A DNA stretch of 64,000 nucleotides from Micromonospora echinospora. GTDB lineage: Bacteria; Actinomycetota; Actinomycetes; Mycobacteriales; Micromonosporaceae. This document shows, piece after piece, positions 36,817-44,287 of this stretch (position 1 is the stretch's first letter; every line of letters starts with the position of its first letter). Below the pieces are notes generated by a model, which saw only the letters and a list, made by a program, of their open reading frames with translations, did not search any database and had not been told where the DNA came from. The stretch covers positions 6,527,501-6,591,500 of the forward strand of contig NZ_JACHJC010000001.1 of assembly GCF_014203425.1 (NCBI RefSeq), given 5' to 3'. The position numbers and the translations under genes were made by a program.

Positions 36817-37782
36817 ATGCGCCGTCGTCCCGTCGTTTTCGTTACCGCCGCCGTGCTCGGCGCCGCCCTCGCCGGCTGCTCGGGGCAGCCCGCCGCCCCG
36901 GCCGGGCGGCCCGCTCCCGACACCTCACCGACCAGCGCCACGGCGACCCCGCGCGTACCCGCCGGCAAGGCTCCCACGGAAAGCTTCGCGGTCGGCGTAC
37001 GCCAGGTGAAGCTGAACCGGGACGGCAACCGGCCGTTGCCGGTGACGCTCTGGTACCCGGCGGCGGGCGCGGCCGGTCGCGCGGCCGAGCGCTCCGCCCC
37101 GGCGGCCGACGGGCGGTTCCCGGTGGTGCTGTTCAGCCACGGGCTGACCGCCCGGCCCGAGGACTACCAGGTGCTGCTCACGCGCTGGGCGGCGGCCGGT
37201 TTCGTGGTCGCCGCGCCACGTTTCCCGCACACGTCCCGGGGCACCGACGGCAACGCGCTGGACGTGCTCAACCAGCCGGCCGACGTGTCGTACGTGCTGA
37301 CCCGGGTGCTCGCGCTCGGTGAGAAGGCGGGCGATCCGCTGCGCGGCCGGCTGGACCCGGAGCGGGTGGCCGCGACCGGGCACAGCGCCGGTGGCGTGAC
37401 CACGATCGGCCTGTTCACCGCGGGCCGGGACGCGCGGCTGGACGCGGGCATCGTCTTCTCCGGCACCGCGCTCGGCGTGGGTACCGCGTTCGCCGGCACC
37501 GTCGCGCCGCAGTTGTTCGTGCACGGCGAGGCCGACGAGGTGGTGTCGTACGCCGCCGGCAAGGCCGTCTTCGACGCGGTGCCGTGGCCGAAGGCGATGC
37601 TCAGCCTGCCGAAGGGCGACCACGGCCGGGCCCTGCTCGGCGACGGCAAGGCGCTGGGCGTGGTCGCGGACACGACCGTGGAGTTCCTCCGCTGGACGCT
37701 CTACGGCGACCCGGCGGCGAAGGAGCGCCTCCCCGCCGGCGCCGCCAAGGGCGGCGTGGCCACGCTCGACGACCGGCTGTAA
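36817..37782 (+). CDS. Lipoprotein alpha/beta hydrolase, paralog 2
   Basis: A 321-residue secreted lipoprotein hydrolase. Signal peptide with lipobox LAGC (Cys about residue 21), Pro/Thr-rich linker, then FPVVLFSHGL, GHSAGGVTT (Ser nucleophile), VHGEADEVV and the late His of KGDHGRAL. Compared with the copy at 34972 it lacks the long Pro/Ser insert. Its TAA stop forms the first bases of the 54-bp repeat element at 37779, so the repeat sits directly on the gene end and may serve as its terminator. Confidence 0.82.
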   Translation: MRRRPVVFVTAAVLGAALAGCSGQPAAPAGRPAPDTSPTSATATPRVPAGKAPTESFAVGVRQVKLNRDGNRPLPVTLWYPAAGAAGRAAERSAPAADGRFPVVLFSHGLTARPEDYQVLLTRWAAAGFVVAAPRFPHTSRGTDGNALDVLNQPADVSYVLTRVLALGEKAGDPLRGRLDPERVAATGHSAGGVTTIGLFTAGRDARLDAGIVFSGTALGVGTAFAGTVAPQLFVHGEADEVVSYAAGKAVFDAVPWPKAMLSLPKGDHGRALLGDGKALGVVADTTVEFLRWTLYGDPAAKERLPAGAAKGGVATLDDRL

Positions 37783-37832
37783 GGAAGGGCCCCTTATTAA
37801 CGCCTCCGGTAGAGAAGGGGCCCCTTCTTTAC
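37779..37832 (+). repeat. 54-bp repeat element, copy A
   Basis: Two arms of the type AAGGAAGGGGCCCTT, each self-complementary, flank a conserved core AACGCCTCCGGTAGAG. Forty-eight of 54 positions match the reverse complement of the copy at 38926-38979. It overlaps the stop codon of the upstream lipoprotein gene. Confidence 0.8.
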
Positions 37833-37840
37833 ACGCCATC

Positions 37841-37894
37841 CGCGCGATCCGCGCCGCCCGCGCGATCCGCGCCGCCCGCGCGATCCGCGCCGCC
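37841..37894. repeat. Three perfect 18-bp tandem repeats
   Basis: The unit CGCGCGATCCGCGCCGCC is repeated exactly three times and followed by degenerate GC-rich sequence. It lies in the 161-base gap between two convergent genes. Confidence 0.85.
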
Positions 37895-37943
37895 CCGCGC
37901 CATCGGCACCGCCGGCGCCGTCGCGCCGCCGGCGCCGTACGCC

Positions 37944-38897
37944 TCAGGCGGTGTGGTCGACGACCACCTTGCCGAAGACGTCGCCGGAGTGCAGCCGCGC
38001 GAACGCCTCGGTGATCTCGCCGAACGGCACCACCCGGTCGACCACCGGCCGCACCTCGTGCTCGGCGCAGAACGCGAGCAGTTCGGTCAGCTCGTCCGGG
38101 GTGCCCATCGAGGTGCCGAGGATCTCCAGCTGCATGGCGAAGACCCGGCGCAGGTTGACCTTCGGCTCGTGGCCGGAGGTGGCGCCGGAGACCACGATCC
38201 GCGCCATCGGGGCGGCCGACTTCAGCGAGTGGTCGAAGGTGGCCGCGCCGACCGTCTCGATCACCACGTCGACCCGTTCCGGCAGCCGCGCGCCGGGCTC
38301 CAGCGCGGTCGCGCCCAGCTCGGCGATCCGCTCCCGCTTGGCGGCGTCGCGGCTGGTCGCGTACACCCGCTTGCCGAGCGCGACGCCGAGCGCGACCGCC
38401 GCGGTGGCCACGCCACCGCCGGCGCCCTGGACCAGCACCGACTCGCCGTCGGCGACCCGGCCCTTGGTGGTGAGCATCCGCCAGGCGGTGAGCCAGGCCG
38501 TGGGCAGGCACGCCGCGTCGGTGGCCGACAGGCCGTCGGGCAGCGGCAGGAGGTTCACCCGGGGTACGGCGACCAGCTCGGCGAACGTGCCCTGGTAGTG
38601 CTCGGAGAGGATGGAGACCCCGCGGGGGTCGCCCGGAGTGGGCACCACCGGGTAGATGACGACCTCGTTGCCGTCCGGGTCGGTGCCGACCGCGTCGCAG
38701 CCGAGGATCATCGGGAGCTGGTCGGCGGTCAGGCCCACGCCACGCAGCGACCAGAGGTCGTGGTGGTTGAGCGAGCTGGCCCGGACCCGCACGGTGACCC
38801 AGTCGTCCTGTGGGTGGGTCGGCTCGGGACGGTCGCCGACGGCGAGCGCGGCAAGCGGGTTGTCGGTGTCGAAGGCCGAGGCGAAGGCAGCACGCAT
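37944..38897 (-). CDS. Zinc-type alcohol dehydrogenase-like / quinone oxidoreductase (MDR family)
   Basis: A 317-residue medium-chain dehydrogenase/reductase. The GroES-like half has SSLNHHDLWSLRG and LGCDAVG; the Rossmann half has VQGAGGGVATAAVALG (nucleotide-binding glycines). The structural-zinc Cys cluster of classical alcohol dehydrogenases is absent, so an NADPH quinone reductase/enoyl reductase-type activity is more likely. Start ATG 38897 fits a leaderless TACCGT box 7 bases upstream; GTG 38906 is the alternative. The gene is bracketed by inverted copies of a 54-bp repeat. Confidence 0.85.
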   Translation of the reverse strand: MRAAFASAFDTDNPLAALAVGDRPEPTHPQDDWVTVRVRASSLNHHDLWSLRGVGLTADQLPMILGCDAVGTDPDGNEVVIYPVVPTPGDPRGVSILSEHYQGTFAELVAVPRVNLLPLPDGLSATDAACLPTAWLTAWRMLTTKGRVADGESVLVQGAGGGVATAAVALGVALGKRVYATSRDAAKRERIAELGATALEPGARLPERVDVVIETVGAATFDHSLKSAAPMARIVVSGATSGHEPKVNLRRVFAMQLEILGTSMGTPDELTELLAFCAEHEVRPVVDRVVPFGEITEAFARLHSGDVFGKVVVDHTA

Positions 38898-38904
38898 GAT
38901 CGGC

Positions 38905-38910
38905 ACGGTA
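38905..38910 (-). promoter_or_regulatory. -10 box of a leaderless promoter (MDR gene)
   Basis: TACCGT on the minus strand, 7 bases before ATG 38897. The -35 position (about 17 bases further) falls at the edge of the 54-bp repeat copy B. Confidence 0.45.
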
Positions 38911-38925
38911 ACAAGCTGAGCAGCA

Positions 38926-38979
38926 GTTAAGAAGGGGCCCTTCCTCTACCGGAGGCGTTAGGAAGGGCCCCTTCCTTAC
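38926..38979 (-). repeat. 54-bp repeat element, copy B (inverted)
   Basis: Reverse-complement copy of the element at 37779-37832 (6 mismatches in 54). It fills most of the gap between the malic enzyme stop (38983) and the MDR start and probably forms the malic enzyme terminator. Confidence 0.8.
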
Positions 38980-38982
38980 ATC

Positions 38983-40158
38983 TCAGCGGCGGGCGACGCC
39001 GTCGCGGCGGGCGGCCTCGGCGACCGCTTCGGCCACCGCCGGCGCGACCCGCGGGTCCAGCGGCGAGGGCACGATCGCGTCGGCGGTCAGCGACTCGGCC
39101 ACCACGCCGGCGATGGCGTCGGCGGCTGCCACCTTCATCGAGTCGGTGATCCGTGTGGCCCCGGCGTCCAGCGCGCCCCGGAACACGCCCGGGAACGCGA
39201 GCACGTTGTTGATCTGGTTCGGGTAGTCGCTGCGCCCGGTGGCGACCACCGCCACGTGCCGGGCAGCCACCTCGGGGTGCACCTCCGGGGTGGGGTTGGC
39301 GAGCGCGAACACGATGCCGCCGGGGGCCATCCCGGCCACCGCCGCCTCGGGGATCTGGCCGCCGGAGACGCCGATGAGCACGTCCGCGCCGCGCAGCGCC
39401 TCGGTGACGTCGCCCTGCCGGCCCTCGGCGTTGGTGAGTTCGGCAAGCTCGGCCTTGGTGCCGGTCAGCTCACGGTGCCGGCCGATGATGCCGCGCGAGT
39501 CGCACACCACCACCCGGGCCGGGTCGACGCCGCCGGCGATCAGCATCTTGGTCACCGCGACGCCGGCCGCACCCGCGCCGCTGACGGCCACCCGCAGGTC
39601 GCCGAGCTTGCGGTTGAGCAGCGTCGCGGCGTTGCGCAGCGCGGCGAGCACCACGATCGCGGTGCCGTGCTGGTCGTCGTGGAAGACCGGGATGTCCAGC
39701 GCCTCGTCGAGCCGCCGCTCCACCTCGAAGCAGCGCGGCGCGCTGATGTCCTCCAGGTTGATCCCGCCGAACGAGGGCGCGAGCGCCTTGACCGTCGCGA
39801 CGATCTCGTCCACGTCCTGCGTGTCCAGGCAGACCGGTACCGCGTCGACGCCGGCGAACTGCTTGAACAGCACCGCCTTGCCCTCCATCACGGGCAGCGC
39901 GGCGCGCGGGCCGATGTTGCCCAGACCGAGTACGGCGGAGCCGTCGGTGACCACCGCGACGGTGTGCGACACCCAGGTGTAGATGTCGACGAGCGCGGGG
40001 TCGGCGGCGATCGCCTCACACACCCGGGCAACCCCCGGGGTGTACGCGAGGGAGAGGTCCTCGCGGCTGGTCAGCGGCACGGTGGAGGTGACTGCCATCT
40101 TGCCGCCGACGTGCAGGCGGAAGACGGGATCGGCGGGGTCCGGGGTGGACGAAGACAT
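38983..40158 (-). CDS. NAD(P)-dependent malic enzyme
   Basis: A 391-residue short-form malic enzyme: malate to pyruvate + CO2 with NAD(P)H. Signatures are LAYTPGVARVCEAI, VTDGSAVLGLGNIGP (family motif), EDISAPRCFEVE, FHDDQHGTAIVVLAAL and the Rossmann SGAGAAGVAVTKML. No C-terminal phosphotransacetylase-like domain is attached. Start ATG 40158 has TGGAG 5 bases upstream. Supplies pyruvate or reducing power; the cofactor preference cannot be read by eye. Confidence 0.94.
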   Translation of the reverse strand: MSSSTPDPADPVFRLHVGGKMAVTSTVPLTSREDLSLAYTPGVARVCEAIAADPALVDIYTWVSHTVAVVTDGSAVLGLGNIGPRAALPVMEGKAVLFKQFAGVDAVPVCLDTQDVDEIVATVKALAPSFGGINLEDISAPRCFEVERRLDEALDIPVFHDDQHGTAIVVLAALRNAATLLNRKLGDLRVAVSGAGAAGVAVTKMLIAGGVDPARVVVCDSRGIIGRHRELTGTKAELAELTNAEGRQGDVTEALRGADVLIGVSGGQIPEAAVAGMAPGGIVFALANPTPEVHPEVAARHVAVVATGRSDYPNQINNVLAFPGVFRGALDAGATRITDSMKVAAADAIAGVVAESLTADAIVPSPLDPRVAPAVAEAVAEAARRDGVARR

Positions 40159-40314
40159 GGTGACTCCAGGATCTGTCGAGCAGACGGACCGGCCGGCGCG
40201 GTCAGCGGTGGTCAGCGACCGGCGGCGTGGCGGTGCGGGGGTCACCCGGGCACTTTCCGAGCATAGTCACGCTCCGGCCCTCAGGATGTGAGCGGGGTCA
40301 TATCGCCCCCTCAC

Positions 40315-40653
40315 CTACCTGCGCCGTACCCGTCCGGGTCGTGGCCACCAGCGGGCCACCACGCGGCCCCGGACGTCGGCCACCCCGTACGCCCGGGAGT
40401 CGTCGGTGACGAACTCGTTGTCGCCGCGCAACCACCAGCCGCCGTCGCGCGGCTCCACCGCGCGCTTGACGACGAGCAGGTCGGGACGGCTGCGGAAGAC
40501 CGCGACGACCACGTCCCCGGGGCGCACCGCCCGGCCGCCGGTGCGGACCAGCACCGCGTCGCCGTGACGCAGCGTCGGGGACATGGACGGGCCGGTCACC
40601 AGCACCGGCGCCAGCGGGCCACGCAGTACCGGAGATTCGCCGGTGGGCGCCAT
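40315..40653 (-). CDS. sodX: Nickel-SOD maturation protease
   Basis: A 112-residue S24/S26-type peptidase resembling signal peptidase I. VTGPSMSPTLRHGD supplies the catalytic Ser, VVKRAV the Lys, and RGDN...DSR is the type I box. There is no transmembrane helix, in keeping with a cytoplasmic processing enzyme. It is divergent from sodN, whose product must have its N-terminal leader removed to free the nickel-binding His1; SodX is the family known for this. ATG 40653 has GGAGGTGAC directly upstream. Confidence 0.92.
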   Translation of the reverse strand: MAPTGESPVLRGPLAPVLVTGPSMSPTLRHGDAVLVRTGGRAVRPGDVVVAVFRSRPDLLVVKRAVEPRDGGWWLRGDNEFVTDDSRAYGVADVRGRVVARWWPRPGRVRRR

Positions 40654-40731
40654 GTCACCTCCCAGCCCCCGAGGGCGTCTCCAGGAGTAATGTCGTCTTG
40701 GATCATCGCAAACAACCCATGGAGGACCCTG

Positions 40732-41136
40732 ATGCGCCTTCCCCGCATCCTCACGCCCCGGGTGACGGCCAGCGCTCACTGCGACCTGCCCTGCGGCGTA
40801 TACGACCCGGCCCAGGCCCGGATCGAGGCCGAGTCGGTCAAAATGATCTGCGAGAAGTACCAGGCCAACACCGACCCGGAGTTCCGTACCCGCGCCATCC
40901 TGATCAAGGAGCAGCGGGCGGACCTGGTCAAGCACCACCTGTGGGTGCTCTGGACCGACTACTTCAAGCCGCAGCACTTCGAGAAGTACCCGCACCTGCA
41001 CCAGCTGTTCAACGAGGCCACCAAGCTGGCCGGCGCCGCCGGCGCCAAGGGCGGCACCGACCCGGCCAAGGCCGACGAGTTGCTGGCGAAGATCGACGAG
41101 ATCTCGAAGATCTTCTGGGAGACCAAGCAGGCGTGA
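40732..41136 (+). CDS. sodN: Nickel superoxide dismutase
   Basis: A 134-residue precursor of NiSOD. After a leader of about 15 residues the mature protein would begin HCDLPCGVYDP, the nickel hook: His1 amine/imidazole, Cys2 and Cys6 bind Ni. The remainder is the four-helix bundle of the hexameric enzyme. It removes superoxide in the cytoplasm. ATG 40732 has GGAGG upstream. In Streptomyces sodN is controlled by nickel via Nur; I see no clear Nur box in the 78-base gap to sodX. Confidence 0.96.
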   Translation: MRLPRILTPRVTASAHCDLPCGVYDPAQARIEAESVKMICEKYQANTDPEFRTRAILIKEQRADLVKHHLWVLWTDYFKPQHFEKYPHLHQLFNEATKLAGAAGAKGGTDPAKADELLAKIDEISKIFWETKQA

Positions 41137-41657
41137 CGTCGCCCGACGACACGTTGACGATCCGGCCGGTACGTCCCGAGGACGTACCGGCCGTCGTCGC
41201 CATGGTGCACGAACTCGCCGAGTACGAGCGCGCCCCGGAGCAGTGTCACCTCACCACCGAGCAACTCGACGCGGCCCTGTTCGGGGCGTCGCCGGCGCTC
41301 TTCGGTCACGTGGCCGTCGACGCGGCGGACCAGCCGGTCGGCTTCGCGCTCTGGTTCCTCAACTTCTCCACCTGGGCCGGCGTGCACGGCATCTACCTGG
41401 AGGACCTGTACGTCCGCCCGGCCGCCCGGGGCACCGGCGCGGGCCGGATGCTGCTCGCCACCCTCGCCGCGATCTGTGTCGAGCGCGGGTACCAGCGGCT
41501 GGAGTGGTGGATGATCAACTGGAACCCGGCGGCCCGCTTCTACGCCGCGATCGGCGCCACCCCGATGGACGAGTGGACCCCGTACCGCCTGGCCGGGCCG
41601 GCGTTGCGCGAGCTCGCCACGCACGCGACGGCCGCGCCCACGCGGCCGGCCCCCTGA
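41133..41657 (+). CDS. GNAT N-acetyltransferase (SSAT/thialysine-like)
   Basis: A 174-residue Gcn5-related acetyltransferase. LTIRPVRPEDVPAVVAMVHEL, the acetyl-CoA loop VRPAARGTGAG and WNPAARFYAAIGA are as in diamine/thialysine N-acetyltransferases. GTG 41133 overlaps the sodN stop (GTGA), so it is translationally coupled to NiSOD. Substrate unknown; a polyamine or amino-acid-type amine is likely from the family. Confidence 0.85.
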   Translation: MTSPDDTLTIRPVRPEDVPAVVAMVHELAEYERAPEQCHLTTEQLDAALFGASPALFGHVAVDAADQPVGFALWFLNFSTWAGVHGIYLEDLYVRPAARGTGAGRMLLATLAAICVERGYQRLEWWMINWNPAARFYAAIGATPMDEWTPYRLAGPALRELATHATAAPTRPAP

Positions 41658-41689
41658 CCGGGTAGAGTCCCGCACCAGGGGGAGGAGCC

Positions 41690-42097
41690 GTGACTCAACT
41701 GACCGGGCACCCGACGACTGACGATGACGTCGTCCATCTCACCGTGCCCGCCGACGGTGGTTACCTCGGCGTGCTCCGTACCGCCACGGCCGGCCTCGCG
41801 GCCCGGCTCCAGTTCGCCCTCGACGAGATCGAGGACCTGCGCATCGCTGTCGACGAGGCGTGCGCCATGCTGCTCGCCATCGCCACCCGCGACGCCGAGC
41901 TGGAGTGCCGCTTCGCGGTCACCGAGGACGCGCTCTCCGTCGAGGTGACGGTGCCGACGGTCCGGGGCGCGACGTTGCCGTCGGAGTCGTCGTTCGCCTG
42001 GAAGGTGCTCACCGCGCTGACCACCGGGGCCGACGCCCACGCGACGGACGGCCGGGCCACCATCTCGCTGCTGACCCGCCGCGCCGGCGGCTACTGA
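41690..42097 (+). CDS. Anti-sigma regulatory factor (RsbW-type serine kinase fold)
   Basis: A 135-residue GHKL-ATPase protein like the RsbW/SpoIIAB group. LQFALDEIEDLRIAVDEACAMLL is the N box (Glu/Asp), and the C-terminal ATISLLTRR strand fits. The G1 motif is weak, as is common in the actinobacterial subgroup. GTG 41690 has GGAGGAG upstream. In related genomes the next gene often encodes a sigma-B/F-type factor; here the neighbour is an unrelated membrane protein on the other strand, so the partner sigma factor is elsewhere or missing. Confidence 0.82.
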   Translation: MTQLTGHPTTDDDVVHLTVPADGGYLGVLRTATAGLAARLQFALDEIEDLRIAVDEACAMLLAIATRDAELECRFAVTEDALSVEVTVPTVRGATLPSESSFAWKVLTALTTGADAHATDGRATISLLTRRAGGY

Positions 42098-42122
42098 CCG
42101 GTCGCGGCCGCCGCTCCCCCGC

Positions 42123-42524
42123 TCAGCGGTCCGGGTCGCCGAAGCCGAGCGCGCGGTTGGTCGGGCCGCTCACGAGCAACCCGACCATGCCGATGCCGAA
42201 CGCCATGAGCGGCAGGCCGAGCCAGCCCATCCCTCCCTCGATCATGAACCAGCCGACCGGCAGCAGCATGAGCTGAAGCACGATCGCGGGCGCGCGCGCC
42301 CCGGCGCGACGGCGGGACAACGCGCCGCCGAGCGCCCAGAGCGCCACCGCGCCGCCGATCGCGAAAGCGGTCACCCACAGCGCCGAGACCAGATCCGTCG
42401 TTTCAGCGGTGAGGTCGGACCAGATGAGCCACACCGCGATCAGCCCGAGCGCCACCGCCTCCGCGCGTAGCAGGAGCACCGCGGCGCGCAGCGTGCCGGG
42501 GACCGGGTCGGAGTCGATCGTCAC
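42123..42524 (-). CDS. Small four-helix membrane protein
   Basis: A 132-residue membrane protein with about four hydrophobic segments (LLRAEAVALGLIAVWLIW, VTAFAIGGAVALWALGG, IVLQLMLLPVGWFMI, LPLMAFGIGMVGLLV) and a polar C terminus. No family is recognised with confidence. GTG 42524 is supported by TATCGT 7 bases upstream. It is divergent from the lipid kinase gene, with only 43 bases between starts. Confidence 0.7.
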   Translation of the reverse strand: MTIDSDPVPGTLRAAVLLLRAEAVALGLIAVWLIWSDLTAETTDLVSALWVTAFAIGGAVALWALGGALSRRRAGARAPAIVLQLMLLPVGWFMIEGGMGWLGLPLMAFGIGMVGLLVSGPTNRALGFGDPDR

Positions 42525-42531
42525 GGGCGCC

Positions 42532-42537
42532 ACGATA
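42532..42537 (-). promoter_or_regulatory. -10 box of a leaderless promoter (small membrane protein)
   Basis: TATCGT on the minus strand, 7 bases before GTG 42524; back-to-back with the opposite promoter at 42555. Confidence 0.5.
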
Positions 42538-42554
42538 CCGGTGGGTAGTCGCGG

Positions 42555-42560
42555 TACAGT
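42555..42560 (+). promoter_or_regulatory. -10 box of a leaderless promoter (lipid kinase)
   Basis: TACAGT, 7 bases before ATG 42568. Confidence 0.5.
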
Positions 42561-42567
42561 GCCGCCC

Positions 42568-43518
42568 ATGCGGGCCGTCCTGGTGGTCAATCCGAAGGCC
42601 ACCACCACCAGCGAGCGCAGCCGGGACGTGCTGGTCCGGGCGTTGCGCAGTGAAGTCGACCTGTCGGTGCGCTACACGCGCCGGCGGGGCCATGCCATGG
42701 ACCTGGCCCGGGAGGCCGCCCAGGAGGGCGTCGACCTGGTCGTCACGCTCGGCGGCGACGGCACCGTCAACGAGGTGGTCAACGGCCTGATGGCGGCGGA
42801 GCCGCCGACGTTCCGGACCGGGCAGACCTCGGCCGAGCGGCTGCCCGCGCTGGCCACTGTGCCCGGCGGCTCGACGAACGTCTTCGCCCGCGCGCTCGGG
42901 CTGCCCCGGGAGTGGCCGGACGGCACCAGCATGATCCTGGAAGGGCTGCGGCTGGGCCGGTCCCGCACGATCGGGCTGGGCCGCGCGGACGACCGCTACT
43001 TCACGTTCTGCGCCGGCTTCGGGCTGGACGCGGCGGTGATCCGCCGGGTGGAACAGTCCCGCAAGAAGGGGCGCGTCTCGACGCCGGCGCTCTACTTCCG
43101 CTCCACCGCGAGCCAGTACTTCGTCGGCTCGGACCGCCGCCACCCGTCGATCACGCTGGAGCGTCCGGGTGAGGCGCCGGACACGGAGCTGGCCACGGCG
43201 ATCATCCAGAACACCGCGCCGTGGACGTACCTGGGCGACCGGGAGATCAACCCGAACCCGGAGGCGTCGTTCGACCTCGGGCTGGACGTGCTGGCGCTGC
43301 GGCGGCTGCGGGTGGCCAGCACGGCCCGTACGGCGGCGCAGTTCTTCTCCCGGAAGCCGGATCCGCACGGCAAGCAGGTGCTGCGTCTGCACGACCTGGC
43401 GGAGTTCACCCTGCGCTCGGAGCGCCCACTGCCGTTCCAGATGGACGGGGACTACCTCGGCGAGCGGGAGAAAGTCCGATTCACCTCCGTGCCGGCGGCA
43501 CTGAGAGTAATCTGCTAG
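42568..43518 (+). CDS. Diacylglycerol/sphingosine-kinase-family lipid kinase
   Basis: A 316-residue DAGK-catalytic-domain protein: VVNPKAT at the N terminus, VTLGGDGTVNEVVNGL with the GGDGT nucleotide motif, and PGGSTNVFARALG. The C-terminal domain ends with FQMDGDYLGEREKVRF, typical of YegS/BmrU-like kinases. It phosphorylates diacylglycerol or a related lipid at the membrane. ATG 42568 is 7 bases after a TACAGT box (leaderless). Confidence 0.9.
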   Translation: MRAVLVVNPKATTTSERSRDVLVRALRSEVDLSVRYTRRRGHAMDLAREAAQEGVDLVVTLGGDGTVNEVVNGLMAAEPPTFRTGQTSAERLPALATVPGGSTNVFARALGLPREWPDGTSMILEGLRLGRSRTIGLGRADDRYFTFCAGFGLDAAVIRRVEQSRKKGRVSTPALYFRSTASQYFVGSDRRHPSITLERPGEAPDTELATAIIQNTAPWTYLGDREINPNPEASFDLGLDVLALRRLRVASTARTAAQFFSRKPDPHGKQVLRLHDLAEFTLRSERPLPFQMDGDYLGEREKVRFTSVPAALRVIC

Positions 43519-43965
43519 GTCTCGGGTACTCCACTCGGTTGACGCGGATCCCCCCGCCGCGCGGGCGCGGTGGCCGCCACGCCGAGGAAGGGTGCCGGAA
43601 ATGTCAGCAACGTCACGCGGACCGTACTACATTGATTATCGACTGTGGCACGCCGGGTAACCAGGACCCTGGTAAACCCGGACAAATGGGTGGTGAGCCC
43701 GCTCACTGTTCGGAGTTTTTCCGAGCGGCACCCTTGACATCGCTGTAGTTCGTGAAAGTATTCACAAGCGAACTCGTGTTGCCGGGACATTGCCTGGATA
43801 TGCTCGTTCGGTTGAGCTGTTCCAGCAGGTCCAGGCACCCCACAGCCTGCTCACGCTGCGCCGAATTGATGGATGCTGACGGTCACCATTCGGCAATGCG
43901 TACGCATATAGCAATAACAACGAAGCGTTTACTGGCCACCACTAAGAATGAGGAGTGTTGCCGCC
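43519..43965 (+). other. 447-base region upstream of whiB1, AT-richer than its surroundings
   Basis: No gene recognised. It holds a Crp-type palindrome (43751-43766), a 10-bp palindrome TGCGTACGCA (43897-43906) and an AT-rich stretch just before the whiB1 ribosome site, so it is read as a long regulatory leader. Its base composition is visibly less GC-rich than the neighbouring coding DNA. Confidence 0.6.
43751..43766. promoter_or_regulatory. Crp/Cmr-type binding site upstream of whiB1
   Basis: CGTGAAAGTATTCACA matches TGTGA-N6-TCACA at nine of ten defined positions. In Mycobacterium tuberculosis whiB1 is controlled by the cAMP receptor protein Rv3676 through such sites, which supports this reading. 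Confidence 0.65.
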
Positions 43966-44223
43966 ATGGACTGGCGCCACGATTCGGTCTGCCGCGACGA
44001 GGACCCGGAGCTGTTCTTCCCGATCGGGACGTCCGGCCCGGCCCTCCTTCAGGTGGAGCAGGCGAAGGCCGTCTGCCGGCGCTGCCCCGTGACCGACCAG
44101 TGCCTGCAGTGGGCGCTGGAGTCCGGTCAGGACGCCGGCGTCTGGGGCGGGATGAGCGAGGAAGAGCGCCGCGCGGTGAAGCGCCGCGGCGGTCTCCGGG
44201 TGCTGCGCGCTCACTCCGCCTGA
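43966..44223 (+). CDS. whiB1: WhiB1/WblE Fe-S transcription factor
   Basis: An 85-residue WhiB-family protein. MDWRHDSVCRDEDPELFFP, then Cys pair CRRC, C in DQCLQWAL, and GVWGGMSEEERR give the four Cys ligands of the NO-sensitive [4Fe-4S] cluster and the Gly-rich turn. C-terminal KRRGG supplies basic DNA-binding residues. Nearly identical in pattern to M. tuberculosis WhiB1. ATG 43966 has AGGAG 10 bases upstream; ATG 43948 is an unlikely longer start. Followed by a strong terminator. Confidence 0.93.
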   Translation: MDWRHDSVCRDEDPELFFPIGTSGPALLQVEQAKAVCRRCPVTDQCLQWALESGQDAGVWGGMSEEERRAVKRRGGLRVLRAHSA

Positions 44224-44235
44224 CCCGTACCACTC

Positions 44236-44271
44236 GCGACGCCCCGGCCGGGATTCCGGCCGGGGCGTCGC
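44236..44271. terminator. Bidirectional terminator between whiB1 and the chelatase gene
   Basis: A perfect 16-bp stem (44236-44251 with 44256-44271, GCGACGCCCCGGCCGG) and 4-base loop, in the 64-base gap between convergent genes. Confidence 0.85.
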
Positions 44272-44287
44272 GCTGTGCCCGGGCCGG

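Noticed and set aside
40654..40731. Nur box between sodX and sodN
   Set aside because: Only scattered TTG and GCAA half-matches; no TTGCAA-N5-TTGCAA palindrome.
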